A stretch of 34,584 bases of DNA from Nevskia soli (lineage in GTDB: Bacteria; Pseudomonadota; Gammaproteobacteria; Nevskiales; Nevskiaceae): NCBI GenBank assembly GCA_026224805.1, contig JAMFRN010000074.1, positions 1 through 34,584 of the forward strand, given 5' to 3'. This document shows, piece by piece, positions 1 through 9,470 of the stretch; the first letter of the stretch is position 1, and each line of letters begins with the position of its first letter. The notes beneath the pieces were generated by a model that saw only the letters and a list, made by a program, of their open reading frames with translations, was not told the origin of the DNA and did no database searches. Made by a program: the position numbers and the translations under genes.

Positions 1-889
1 AGCCCTTGACGAACATCTCCGGGCGCAGCAGGAACTGCGGATTCGGCACGTTGCAGCGAATCGGCAGGGTATGCGTCGCCGGGTCGATGCTCGGGGCGAT
101 AAAGGCCACCTGCCCGGTGAAGCTCTGCCCCGGCAGGGAGCTGGACTGGAAGCTCAGCGTCTGCCCCAGCTTGAGCGCGGGATAGTCGCTGTCGTAGGTA
201 TTGGCGAACAACCATAGCGTGTCGAGGTTGGCCAGGGACATCAGCGCATCGCCGACATTGAGGTAGCCGCCCGGATCGACATTGCGCTGGGTCACCACGC
301 CGGAGATGGGGGCGCGCACCTTGAGGTATTCGTCGACCTGCCCGGTTTTGGCCAGGTTGGCGACATCTTCCGGGGAGGCGCCCAGCACCTTGAGTTTGTT
401 GGCAGCGGACTGGTAGGTGGCTTCGGCGTCGCCGCGCAGTTCGGCGTCGCTGCCATCTTTCGCAAGAGTGTCGCGGAAGCCTTTGGCGAGGATGAATTCG
501 TGCTCGGCGGAGATGTAGTCCGGGCTGTAGATTTCGGCCAGGGCGTCGCCCGCCTTTACCGACTGTCCCTCGAACACGAAGATGCGGCCCAGGCGCCCGG
601 CCACGCGCGAGGAGGCGATGCGCAGCTGCTGCTTGTCCAGCGACAGCTTGCCGGTGATGGGGATGGTGTCGGCCACCATCTGTTGCGTCGGCACGGCGGT
701 TTTGACGAAGTCGGGGTTGAAATCCTGCCCGGCTTTCGCCGGCTCCGCGTCGGCGGCTTTATCCGTGGCTTTGGCCGACGGACCGATCCCGGCGGATGCG
801 GGCGCGGACGCGCCGTGGCGTCCGGCGTAGTAGCCGGCCAGCAGGGCGAGCAGCACCAGTGGAATCAATAAGGCGAGCCGGCTTTTCAT
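1..889 (-). CDS. Efflux RND transporter periplasmic adaptor subunit (HlyD/CusB-like), C-terminus cut by window edge
   Basis: Minus-strand reading from ATG at 889: MKSRLALLIPLVLLALLAGYYAGRHGAS...VADTIPITGKLSLDKQQLRIASSRVAGRLGRIFVFEGQSVKAGDALAEIYSPDY...VRAPISGVVTQRNVDPGGYLNVGDALMSLANLDTLWLFANTYDSDYPALKLGQ; typical membrane-fusion-protein lipoyl/barrel motifs. Confidence 0.88.
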   Translation of the reverse strand, partial: MKSRLALLIPLVLLALLAGYYAGRHGASAPASAGIGPSAKATDKAADAEPAKAGQDFNPDFVKTAVPTQQMVADTIPITGKLSLDKQQLRIASSRVAGRLGRIFVFEGQSVKAGDALAEIYSPDYISAEHEFILAKGFRDTLAKDGSDAELRGDAEATYQSAANKLKVLGASPEDVANLAKTGQVDEYLKVRAPISGVVTQRNVDPGGYLNVGDALMSLANLDTLWLFANTYDSDYPALKLGQTLSFQSSSLPGQSFTGQVAFIAPSIDPATHTLPIRCNVPNPQFLLRPEMFVKG

Positions 890-890
890 G

Positions 891-2306
891 TCATTGGCTG
901 TCGGGGTCTTTGCCGATGGCGGCGGCGAGGGAGACATAAGCCTGCACGGCGGTATTCTGCGCCTGAATCAGGGTCAGTTCGGTATCGCGCAGGCCGGTTT
1001 GCGCGGTGAGCAGATCGGAGAAGCTGGTGCCGCCGTTGGAGGGGCCGTTGTTGCCATAGCCGGTGAGTGCCAGCCGATAGGCCATCTGCGCCTGCGGCAG
1101 CAGGTGTTCGCGGGTGAAGCGCAGCTGCTGCAAGGCGGTTTCCAGGCTGTGGTAGGCATTGGCCACGCCCAGATCGACTTGCTGCAGATTGGCCTGCTGT
1201 CCCGCCTGCGCCGCTTCGAGCTGCGCCTGGGCCTGGCTCAGGCCGGCTTTTTCCTTGGCAAAGCCCCAGGTCGGCAGATTGAAGCTGATGCCCAGGGAAT
1301 ACATGCGCATGGTTTGCAGCTGCACCACCGAGGGATCGGCGTAGCTGCCCGCGCTGAGCTGGAAATCCGGCCAGAACGACTTGTGCGCCAGGGCCACGCC
1401 CTTGTCGGCCGCCTCGACCTGGAACTCGCCGCCGGCGATCACCGGATTGGTCTTCTGCGCCAGCTCGATCAACTGCTCCACGGTCTGCGGCGGTAGGCGC
1501 GGGGTATCGTCCTGGTTCTGCACCTGCAACGGCGTCTGCGAGGGCTGGCCCAGCAGGGTGTTGATCTGCTCGGCCATGCTCCGGATCTGCTTGTCCAGCG
1601 CATAGCGGTCGTTCTGCAGGCTGCCGACCGCGACCTGGGCGTTGAGGAACTCGACATAGGCCGCGGCGTTGTTGGCATAGCGGACCTTGGCGATGGCCTT
1701 GATCTCCTCCAGCCTTTGCAGATCCTCGTCCATGAAATGCAGCTGGTCCTGCAGCGCCATCAACTGGTAGTAGGACAGCTTGAGCTGCGACACCAGCTGC
1801 AGCTCGAGGCTGTCGTACTGGCGCCCCACCACCTCGGCCTGGGCCCGGGCGATATCGCCCGCCAGGCTGCGCTTGCCCGGCCATAGCAGGGGCTGGGTAA
1901 AGTTGTAATAAGCGTAGAAACCGGAGTTGCGGTTGAAGTCGAAGGGGCCGCCGGTGTTGGCCTGCTCCAGCAGGCTGAACTGCGGCGCCGGCAGCGCCTC
2001 CGCCTGGGGCACCATCAGGCGCGCCGCGAGATAGGCCTGATGCGCCTGCCGCAACTGCGGATTGCCATGCCGCAGCGCGACGACCAGATCGTTCAGCGTC
2101 CAGGTACCCGCCGGCGCCGGATCAGCGGCGGCAGCCGGAGCCATTGCGGCGCACGCAAGAGCCAGCGCCGCGAACAGCGGCCTGCCGAGCGGCCTGCGGT
2201 GACGATTGCTGGATGGCGGGGACACGGGCGGAATGGAAACAGGACCGGAATCAGGATCGGGGGGCCCGCGGGGGGCAGAGACCTTCGGCGCGCAGGCTAT
2301 GCCCAA
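891..2306 (-). CDS. TolC-family outer membrane efflux protein (start codon uncertain; true start may lie inside the track ORF)
   Basis: ORF with signal peptide-like LFAALALACAAMAPAAAADP and OEP repeats; adjacent to the RND adaptor on the same strand. Confidence 0.85.
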   Translation of the reverse strand: MGIACAPKVSAPRGPPDPDSGPVSIPPVSPPSSNRHRRPLGRPLFAALALACAAMAPAAAADPAPAGTWTLNDLVVALRHGNPQLRQAHQAYLAARLMVPQAEALPAPQFSLLEQANTGGPFDFNRNSGFYAYYNFTQPLLWPGKRSLAGDIARAQAEVVGRQYDSLELQLVSQLKLSYYQLMALQDQLHFMDEDLQRLEEIKAIAKVRYANNAAAYVEFLNAQVAVGSLQNDRYALDKQIRSMAEQINTLLGQPSQTPLQVQNQDDTPRLPPQTVEQLIELAQKTNPVIAGGEFQVEAADKGVALAHKSFWPDFQLSAGSYADPSVVQLQTMRMYSLGISFNLPTWGFAKEKAGLSQAQAQLEAAQAGQQANLQQVDLGVANAYHSLETALQQLRFTREHLLPQAQMAYRLALTGYGNNGPSNGGTSFSDLLTAQTGLRDTELTLIQAQNTAVQAYVSLAAAIGKDPDSQ

Positions 2307-2364
2307 TTGCTTTCTCGAACCTTACGGCCGAGAGCCGCCGAAGGTTAAGTCAACTTATCAGTGG

Positions 2365-2406
2365 GGAGAAGCCACGCGGCGGCGGCCGATCGAAGACGAT
2401 GCGCAA
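2365..2406 (+). pseudogene. Fossil of the 5' end of the response-regulator gene at 4508 (SD, mutated start ACG, first codons)
   Basis: Gapless alignment to 4499-4540 (offset 2134), 36/42 identical by hand count, ending in a 19-bp exact match GATCGAAGACGATGCGCAA (2388-2406 and 4522-4540). Confidence 0.6.
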
Positions 2407-2493
2407 GGCGAGGACCCTGGCTTGATACCAGCACGCTTCACAAACTGGTCCTTCAGGGCCTGGCGCAGTCCGGGGAAAACGCTGCCGCAAAGG

Positions 2494-4263
2494 CTACAGA
2501 GTGGTGAAAAACAGGGCGGAACTCAGCGCCATGCCCAGCAGCAGGGCTTGCGCCAGCCGCCCGGCACGGGCGCAGGCGATGATGAAAGGCAGCAGCACCG
2601 GCAGGATGAAGCGGAAGTCGCTCTGGCAGGAAAATGGATGGGCAATGCGTGCGGCCAGCACGCTCGCCAGCCACAGCAGGCTGAGCAGGATCCAGGGCGC
2701 TTCGCGCCATACCGTCGGCGCCGACCAGCGCAACGCGGCGGCCCGCACCATCAGCAGCGCGATCAGCCACAGCAGCACCACGCCCCAGATGATGGCGATG
2801 ACGCGATGCAGCGTCCCTACGAAACTGAATTCGCCCGATAGCGCCGAGCGCAACAGGAAGTTCCAGAAGTTGGCGCGGCCGGTGGCGTCGTCGCGGGTGT
2901 CGAGCCAGGGCGTGCTGAGGAAGACCGGAATATCCAGCGGCAGGAAATAACGGAACTGGTTGGGCACGCGCAGGTTGGCGTCCAGATTGCCGATGTTGCC
3001 GATCAGCCAGTTGGAAAGCTGGCCATGGCTCCAGTAATAGAAATTGCGACCGAAGCTGAGCAGCATGCCCGTCGTCATCAACGCCGTCGCCGTGCCCGCA
3101 TCGATCCAGCGCCGCGTCTTGCGCCATCCGCCGGCGCGCAGCAGGCGCAGCGCGATCAGCGCCATCGCGGCCGCGGGCAGGGCGAAAGCAGTGCCCTTGC
3201 ACAGCAGCGCCAGGGCGATGCACGCGGCCATCGCCAGCAAATGACGCCGCCGTCCGCCGCGCCACCAGCGGAACATGAACCAGATGGCGACCGCCGCGGC
3301 AGCGTATAGCGGCGGGTCATTGCCGATACGCAGACCGTGGATGATGCCCGAAGGCCACAGCACCAGGGCCGCTGTCGCCACGCCGAGCACCAGCGGCCGG
3401 CGGCGCAGGGCCAGCCGCAGGGTCGCCATGGATGCGGCGAGGAATACCAGCCACAAGGCGAGCGCGAACGCCTGCAGCGCCTGCGCCTCGGGCAGGCCAA
3501 GCCATTGTGCCCAGCGCCAGACCAGGGCGCCGCCGATGTAGTACAGCGGCGGCTGTGCGTACTCCCAGCCCTGCCCCGGCAACGGCAGAGCCAGGTGCGT
3601 GGCGAGGTACTCGACATAGCCGAGATGGCCGCTTTCGCCAAAGCGCTTGACGTCGTAGTTGCGCCAGGTCCACGGCGTCGCCGCCCAGTAGCTGCAAAGC
3701 ACCAGCAGCGCGATGCCCAGCAGCACGGTTTGCCAGCGACGCAGCCGGAACGCCCGCACCAGGGCCAGAGCCCAGGGCAGCAAGGCCGCCGCCAGCAGCA
3801 GGCTGCGCCAGCCAGGCACCGGATCCAGGGCCAGACTGCCATTCCAGGCGTAGTTGTCGACGACGAAATCAAGTTGGTTGGCGCCGCGATGCAGCCAGGG
3901 CGACAGGTCCATGTCGAAGCCGTAGCGCCAGTCGCTCAGGCTGCCCGCCGGCACGCCTTCGAGCGGCACCGCCTGGCCGTTGATGCTCAGGCCAGTGAGC
4001 CGGTCGTCCGGTGTGATATGCCAGCGCCGCGGCGTCAGCCAGTTGACCGGCAAGCTGACGCTGAGCCGGTTGCCGTTGCTGATCTCGCTGAACAACCAGG
4101 GCATTGCAACCGCCCCCCCGCCGCGTCCGCTGGCGAGATGCTGGATGGCCGTCAGGCGCGGATAGACCAGTCCCAGCGCCAGGCTGATGCTCAGCAGGCC
4201 GACGAACGCCAGCACAATCGTGCTCGCGCCTGACAACGGCTTGATGATCTTCGCAAACGACAT
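2494..4263 (-). CDS. Polytopic membrane protein, glycosyltransferase-39-like (GT-C fold) with N-terminal extracytoplasmic domain
   Basis: ATG at 4263 (MSFAKIIKPLSGASTIVLAFVGLLSISLALGLVYPRL...); multiple TM segments; QPPLYY motif. The track ORF extension to 4593 is antisense to the response regulator and is discounted. Confidence 0.65.
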   Translation of the reverse strand: MSFAKIIKPLSGASTIVLAFVGLLSISLALGLVYPRLTAIQHLASGRGGGAVAMPWLFSEISNGNRLSVSLPVNWLTPRRWHITPDDRLTGLSINGQAVPLEGVPAGSLSDWRYGFDMDLSPWLHRGANQLDFVVDNYAWNGSLALDPVPGWRSLLLAAALLPWALALVRAFRLRRWQTVLLGIALLVLCSYWAATPWTWRNYDVKRFGESGHLGYVEYLATHLALPLPGQGWEYAQPPLYYIGGALVWRWAQWLGLPEAQALQAFALALWLVFLAASMATLRLALRRRPLVLGVATAALVLWPSGIIHGLRIGNDPPLYAAAAVAIWFMFRWWRGGRRRHLLAMAACIALALLCKGTAFALPAAAMALIALRLLRAGGWRKTRRWIDAGTATALMTTGMLLSFGRNFYYWSHGQLSNWLIGNIGNLDANLRVPNQFRYFLPLDIPVFLSTPWLDTRDDATGRANFWNFLLRSALSGEFSFVGTLHRVIAIIWGVVLLWLIALLMVRAAALRWSAPTVWREAPWILLSLLWLASVLAARIAHPFSCQSDFRFILPVLLPFIIACARAGRLAQALLLGMALSSALFFTTL

Positions 4264-4507
4264 CTGGCCCCCTGAGCTCAGCGTCAGCATACCGCTTGAG
4301 CGTGCCGGCTGGCTTGGCGGCCCAGGCGAGAACCGGCGCCATGAGCAGCAGGTCGCGGTAACTATTGCGGAATGGCGGGTACACTGGGCGGATGGCCGGA
4401 AAATCGACATCGGGGGCGCAACGAGCCCAGGCCATGCGTAATTACTTTCGCAGACACTATAGTTGGTGCCGTCCAGGGATAAGCTGGCGCACCTGCCGGG
4501 AGAACCC

Positions 4508-5185
4508 ATGCGGCTGCTGTTGATCGAAGACGATGCGCAAATCGCCGAAAGCCTGGGGCGCGCCCTGCGCCGCGGCGGCGACGTGGTCGACATCTACGGC
4601 ACGGCCCGCGACGCGGAGCAGGCGCTGCGGGCGGTCGATTACGCGCTGGTGATCCTGGACCTGGGGCTGCCCGACCGCGACGGCGGCACGCTGCTGCGGG
4701 GAATGCGCGCCCAAGACAACCATACGCCGGTGCTGGTGCTGACGGCCCGCGACGAGCTGAACGACCGCGTGCGCATGCTCGACCTCGGCGCCGACGACTA
4801 CATGGTCAAGCCGTTCGAACTGGTAGAGCTGCAGGCGCGCATCCGCGCGGTGGCGCGGCGTGCCATCGCCCGCTCCGGCGGCGACATCGGCGTCGGCGGC
4901 CTGCGCTTCGACCTGGCCGAGCGCCGCGCCTACGCCGGCGATGTGCCGCTGGAACTGTCGCCGCGCGAGCTGGGGGTGCTGGAAGTGCTGCTGCTGCGGC
5001 GCAGCCGGGTGGTGAGCAAGGCGCAGATCCAGGAGCATCTGTGCGACTGGGACGAGGCGCTGACCGACGGCGCCATCGAGCTTTACGTCCATCGCCTGCG
5101 CAAGAAGCTGGAAGGCAGCGAGGTGGAATTGCGCACCGTGCGCGGCTTCGGCTATCTGCTGCAAGCGACGCCTGGCACGGAGTAA
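4508..5185 (+). CDS. OmpR/PhoB-family response regulator
   Basis: MRLLLIEDDAQIAESL...LVILDLGLPDRDGG...LTARDELNDRVRMLDLGADDYMVKPF + winged-helix C-terminus VHRLRKKLEG..RTVRGFGYLL; GGAGAA Shine-Dalgarno before the ATG. Confidence 0.95.
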   Translation: MRLLLIEDDAQIAESLGRALRRGGDVVDIYGTARDAEQALRAVDYALVILDLGLPDRDGGTLLRGMRAQDNHTPVLVLTARDELNDRVRMLDLGADDYMVKPFELVELQARIRAVARRAIARSGGDIGVGGLRFDLAERRAYAGDVPLELSPRELGVLEVLLLRRSRVVSKAQIQEHLCDWDEALTDGAIELYVHRLRKKLEGSEVELRTVRGFGYLLQATPGTE

Positions 5186-5191
5186 ACCGTT

Positions 5192-6901
5192 TTGGCGCAA
5201 AGCTTTGCGGGTTTGCGCGGACGCCTGCTGCGGCTGCTGCTGACTCCGCTGCTGGCCCTGTTCGGCGTCAGCGGCTTCGCCTCTTATGCCCTGACCCTGC
5301 ATTACACCAACGACGTCTACGACGGCTGGCTTTACGATTCGGTCAATTCGCTGGCGCTGCTGGTGGGGCGCGGCGATCACGGCGTGATCCTGGACCTGCC
5401 GCAGCCGGCGGCGCGGCTGCTGGAATGGGACGTGGCCGATACCACCTATTACAAGGTGTCCGGCGCCCGCAGCGGGCTGATCGCCGGCAACGCCGACCTG
5501 CCCGCGCCGGGGCCGGACTTCGACACCTACCGCGACGCCCGCCTCTATGACGCGGTCATCGGCGACCGCCCGGTACGCGTTGTCGCGCTGGAGCTGCCGG
5601 CGCAGGCGCTCGGCGAAACGGTGACGGTGGAAGTGGCCGAGACCTTGAGCAAGCGCCGCTCGATGGCGCGGCAGATCCTGCTCGGGGTGCTGCTGCCGCA
5701 GCTGCTGCTGATCTGCGCGGCCGCTGCCGCCATCTGGCTCGGCATCCAGCTCGGCCTGGCGCCGCTGGCCAAGGTCGCCGCCCGGCTCGACGGGCCGGAG
5801 CCGCCGCAACCGCTGCCTGGCGCAAAGGGCCGGGCCGGGCTGCTGATGCGCGTGGTCGGCGATCCGCTGTTCGGCGGCGTGCTGGTGGCGATCGCCTTGG
5901 CGTTGCTGCTGCTGTTGCGCCAGCAGATCAACATTTCGTTCTCGCTGCTGTTCCTGAGCGCGGTGATCGCCAGCGCCTGGCTCGGCGGCAAGGTGCTGGG
6001 CTGGATCGCCGCGATCCTGTGCACGCTCGCGGTGGAGTACTTCTTCATGCGGCCCTACTACAGCCTCGGCGTGACCTACCAGGAGGCGCCGTATTTCGTC
6101 GCCTTCATGGTGTCGATGATCGCCGGAAACTGGTTCGGCATCTGGCGCAAGAACATGGACCTGACCTTGCGCCGCGCGCGGGATGAGCTGGAATCGCGCA
6201 TCCAGGCCGGCGGCATGGAGCTGGAAACTTCACAGCGGCGCTTCGTCGCCGACGCCGCCCACCAGCTGCGCACGCCGCTGACCGCGCTCAAGCTGAACAT
6301 CGAGCAGGCGATGAAGGAAGCGGAAACGGAGAGCTTGCGGCAGCCGCTGCGGGAAGCCTCGCTGGCGGCGGATCGGGTGATCCGCCTGTCCAACCAGCTG
6401 CTGCTGCTGGCGCGGACCGAGCCCAAGGCGCTGGCGGCGGTGCCGTTCGAACCCTTCGATCTGGTGGCGCTGGCCGCCGAAGTGGGCGCCGAGTGGGTGC
6501 CGCGGGCGCTGGAAAAGAATATCGACGTGACGCTGCAGGCGCCGCCGCGCCGCATCGAGCTGCGCGGCAGCCGGGTGCTGATCGCCGAGGTGTTCAACAA
6601 CCTGCTGGAAAATGCCGTCAAGTACCACCCGGGCGGCGGCAAGATCACCATTACCCTGTCCGCGCACCCCCATCCGACCCTGACGATCAGCGACGACGGG
6701 CCGGGCATTCCGGCGGCGCAGCGGGCGAACGTGCTGAAGCGCTTCTACCGCGGCGCCCGCAACAGCATCGACGGTAGCGGCCTGGGGCTGGCGATCGTGC
6801 ACGAAATCGTCAACGCGCACGGCGGCAGCCTGTTGCTTGGCGAAGGACTGGACGGACGCGGCTGCGGCGTACGCGTCGATTTTCCCGTGATGGCCGGCTG
6901 A
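5192..6901 (+). CDS. Sensor histidine kinase with KdpD-type DUF4118 four-TM module
   Basis: H-box FVADAAHQLRTPLTALKLNIEQA, ATPase motifs NLLENAVKYHP / SDDGPGIP / GSGLGLAIV; mid-protein LLLLRQQINISFSLLFLSAVIASAWLGGKVLGWIAAILCTLAVEYFFMRPYYSLGV resembles DUF4118. Confidence 0.93.
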   Translation: MAQSFAGLRGRLLRLLLTPLLALFGVSGFASYALTLHYTNDVYDGWLYDSVNSLALLVGRGDHGVILDLPQPAARLLEWDVADTTYYKVSGARSGLIAGNADLPAPGPDFDTYRDARLYDAVIGDRPVRVVALELPAQALGETVTVEVAETLSKRRSMARQILLGVLLPQLLLICAAAAAIWLGIQLGLAPLAKVAARLDGPEPPQPLPGAKGRAGLLMRVVGDPLFGGVLVAIALALLLLLRQQINISFSLLFLSAVIASAWLGGKVLGWIAAILCTLAVEYFFMRPYYSLGVTYQEAPYFVAFMVSMIAGNWFGIWRKNMDLTLRRARDELESRIQAGGMELETSQRRFVADAAHQLRTPLTALKLNIEQAMKEAETESLRQPLREASLAADRVIRLSNQLLLLARTEPKALAAVPFEPFDLVALAAEVGAEWVPRALEKNIDVTLQAPPRRIELRGSRVLIAEVFNNLLENAVKYHPGGGKITITLSAHPHPTLTISDDGPGIPAAQRANVLKRFYRGARNSIDGSGLGLAIVHEIVNAHGGSLLLGEGLDGRGCGVRVDFPVMAG

Positions 6902-6919
6902 ACCGCTGCGGATGCCGGG

Positions 6920-7885
6920 CTAGCCGCCCGCCCGCAGCCGCTCCTCGATGAACCTGCTCCACACTTCGTCCGGCTGCCATACCGCGAGCAGGTCGCGCTC
7001 CGCCACTTCGCGGGCCACGCCCAGGCGCAGCACCCGGTAGAGAAAGACGAAAGCGGAGACCCGCTTGTTGACGGCGCAATGGACGAAGACGCGGCGGCCG
7101 GCCTCGGCCTGCATCAGCGCGCCGAAGCGCGCGAAGTCATCCGCGGTCGGCGCTTCCCACACCACCGGCAGGTGGTGGTAGCGCAGGCCCTGCGCCTCCA
7201 CCGCGGCGGCTTCATCGGCCACGGCCCATTGCGAATCGGCCGGCAGCAGGTTGATCACGGTCTGGTAGCCGGCGCTGCGTACCGCCCAGAACTGCTCGGC
7301 GCTGGGCTGGCCGGCGGTGGCCAGCCGGTCGTCGATGACACGCAGTTGCGGGATCGCCTTGACCGCCTCGTTCTCGAATGGCTGGGGCGTGAGGCCGCGG
7401 CGGATCATCCAGTCGCGCAGGGCCAGGCCGGTGGCGGCCGGCCAGGGACGCAGCTGCTCCGGCGCCACTTTCTTGTATTCCACCAGTTCCTCGCCCAGCA
7501 CGATCTCGCCGGCGGCGACGACGTGATAGGCGATGATGATCTGGTTCATGCGCTGGAACGGATAGTGGCCGATGAATTCGGCGACGCGGCCTTTCAGCCC
7601 CAGCTCCTCCTCCACCTCGCGCAGCACGCCGGAGGCGGGATCGGGATCGTCCTTCTCGAGGAAGCCGGTAATGAGGGCGAACATCTTCGGCGGCCACATG
7701 CGGTTGCGCGCCAGGATCACCTGGCCCTCGTGCTCGACCACGGCAGCCACCACCGGCACCGGGTTGTCCCAGTGCACGAAGCCACAGTTGCTATCCGGAC
7801 AGCGCAGGCGCGGCGGCGGCTGGTCAACCTCGCCCATGGCGAGCGGCTTGGTGCAGCGCGGGCAGAATTTGAAGGTCTGATTCAC
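6920..7885 (-). CDS. Zinc-ribbon NUDIX hydrolase fused to a protein-tyrosine-phosphatase-like domain
   Basis: GTG start at 7885; CPRC..CPDSNC ribbon; NUDIX box GFLEKDDPDPASGVLREVEEELGL; C-terminal RVIDDRLATAGQPSAEQFWAVRSAGYQTVINLLP...VFVHCAVNKRVSAF. Confidence 0.85.
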   Translation of the reverse strand: MNQTFKFCPRCTKPLAMGEVDQPPPRLRCPDSNCGFVHWDNPVPVVAAVVEHEGQVILARNRMWPPKMFALITGFLEKDDPDPASGVLREVEEELGLKGRVAEFIGHYPFQRMNQIIIAYHVVAAGEIVLGEELVEYKKVAPEQLRPWPAATGLALRDWMIRRGLTPQPFENEAVKAIPQLRVIDDRLATAGQPSAEQFWAVRSAGYQTVINLLPADSQWAVADEAAAVEAQGLRYHHLPVVWEAPTADDFARFGALMQAEAGRRVFVHCAVNKRVSAFVFLYRVLRLGVAREVAERDLLAVWQPDEVWSRFIEERLRAGG

Positions 7886-8331
7886 GTTTCGTCTCCACCA
7901 AGTGCTACGAAGGTGCCGCTGTGGCGCACCACTTCCCGGCCGGCGCTGCGCAGCGTGCTGTGGATGGTGATACGGGCCCGCCGGCGCTTGCGCAGGGTGT
8001 CGAGGAAGCGCGTCCATTCCGCCGCCGGCAGGCTGCTCGCCGAAAAAAACTCTTCGGCCACCGGCTCGAGAAACTCGCACTCGCTTTTCTGCACCACGAT
8101 GCGCGCCTCCAGCCCTTCCTGGCGCAGGGACTGTTGCAGCAAGGCCCAGCCGCTGACGATGCCGAGGGTGGCGAGACTGCCGCCGAAAGCGGTGTCGCGG
8201 TGGTTGCGGTTGGGTGACAGCGGCGCCACCAGCTCGATGGCGCCGTCGCCGCTGTGCAGCACGCGCAGCTGCATCGCGGCGGTGAGCGGAATATGGCGAT
8301 GCAGGTATTCGGTCAGGGCTTCGGGTGACAT
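7882..8331 (-). CDS. YiiD C-terminal-like thioesterase (hot-dog fold)
   Basis: APLSPNRNHRDTAFGGSLATLGIVSGWALL; 4-bp overlap with the downstream NUDIX gene suggests translational coupling. Confidence 0.75.
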   Translation of the reverse strand: MSPEALTEYLHRHIPLTAAMQLRVLHSGDGAIELVAPLSPNRNHRDTAFGGSLATLGIVSGWALLQQSLRQEGLEARIVVQKSECEFLEPVAEEFFSASSLPAAEWTRFLDTLRKRRRARITIHSTLRSAGREVVRHSGTFVALGGDET

Positions 8332-8525
8332 GCGCGGGGGGCTGAACCGCCTCCGGGATGGAGGGCTGCGCGCACCTTACCGCAGCATGCCGCCAGCGGC
8401 CAGCACAGAGCCCATGGGCAACCGGGGGGCCGGCGATCTGCTCCGAACGCAGGAGGCTGGCGCCGGCGCTGGCTGCAATGATGCCGCCGCCGGACACGAT
8501 CCGGAACCGATCAGGGAGCCGGCTC

Positions 8526-9437
8526 ATGCCACAGAAGTGGACACTCGCCGAGATGCCGCGGCTGGACGACAAGCTGGCCGTGGTGACCGGGGCCAATCGC
8601 GGCCTGGGGCTGGAAATCTGCGTCGGCCTGGCCGGCGCCGGCGCCACCGTGGTGATGGCCTGCCGCGACGCGCGGCGGGCCGAGACGGCGGTGCAGGAGA
8701 TCCGGCGGCGGGTGCCGCAGGCGCGGCTGGAAGTGATGCCGCTGGACCTAGCCGACCTGTCCTCGGTGCGGCGTTTTGCGCAGGACTTCAACACGCGCTT
8801 CAGCCGCCTGGATCTGCTGATCAACAACGGCAGCGCCATCATGGTGCCGCTGCAGAAGACCCGCGACGGCTACGAGATGCATATCGGCACCAATCATCTC
8901 GGCCACTTCGTACTGACCGGCCTGCTGCTGGACCGGCTGGAGGCCACGCCCGGCTCGCGGGTGGTGAATACCTCCAGCATGGCGCACCGCCTGACCAAGG
9001 GCCTCAAGCTCGACGACCTGCACTTCGAGCGCCGGCCCTACAAGGAAATGGATGCCTATGGCCAGAGCAAGCTGGCCAGCCTGATCTATACCTTCGAGCT
9101 TGACCGGCGCCTGCGTCAGGCCGGCTCCGGCGTCATCGCCGCCGCCGCGCATCCGGGCTGGTCCAACACCAATCCGGACCAGGGGACCGCGCTGATGCGC
9201 TGGGCCAATTCATTCATGGCGCAGCCGGCGGCGATGGGCGCCCTGCCTTCGCTCTACGCCGCCACGGCGCCGGAGGTGCGGGGCGGCGACTACCTGGGCC
9301 CGGGCGGCTTCAAGGAGCTGCGCGGCCACCCGGCCAAGGTCGGCAGCAGCGACGAGGCGCGGGACCCGGAACTGGCCGCCCGGCTTTGGGCGCGGTCTGA
9401 ACTGCTGACGGGCGCCAAGTACCTGTCAGGTAGCTGA
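8526..9437 (+). CDS. Short-chain dehydrogenase/reductase
   Basis: TGANRGLGLEIC nucleotide-binding motif, NNGSA, YGQSKLASL catalytic YxxxK. Confidence 0.92.
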   Translation: MPQKWTLAEMPRLDDKLAVVTGANRGLGLEICVGLAGAGATVVMACRDARRAETAVQEIRRRVPQARLEVMPLDLADLSSVRRFAQDFNTRFSRLDLLINNGSAIMVPLQKTRDGYEMHIGTNHLGHFVLTGLLLDRLEATPGSRVVNTSSMAHRLTKGLKLDDLHFERRPYKEMDAYGQSKLASLIYTFELDRRLRQAGSGVIAAAAHPGWSNTNPDQGTALMRWANSFMAQPAAMGALPSLYAATAPEVRGGDYLGPGGFKELRGHPAKVGSSDEARDPELAARLWARSELLTGAKYLSGS

Positions 9438-9470
9438 CGCCGGGGCGGGCTTGGCTCATGATGGGGTTCG

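Noticed and set aside
4457-5809. 450-aa minus-strand ORF opposite response regulator/kinase
   Set aside because: Antisense of two well-supported genes; composition typical of frame-shadow translation.
7079-9103. 674-aa plus-strand ORF over the NUDIX and thioesterase genes
   Set aside because: Antisense shadow; real products are on the minus strand and the SDR is in another frame.
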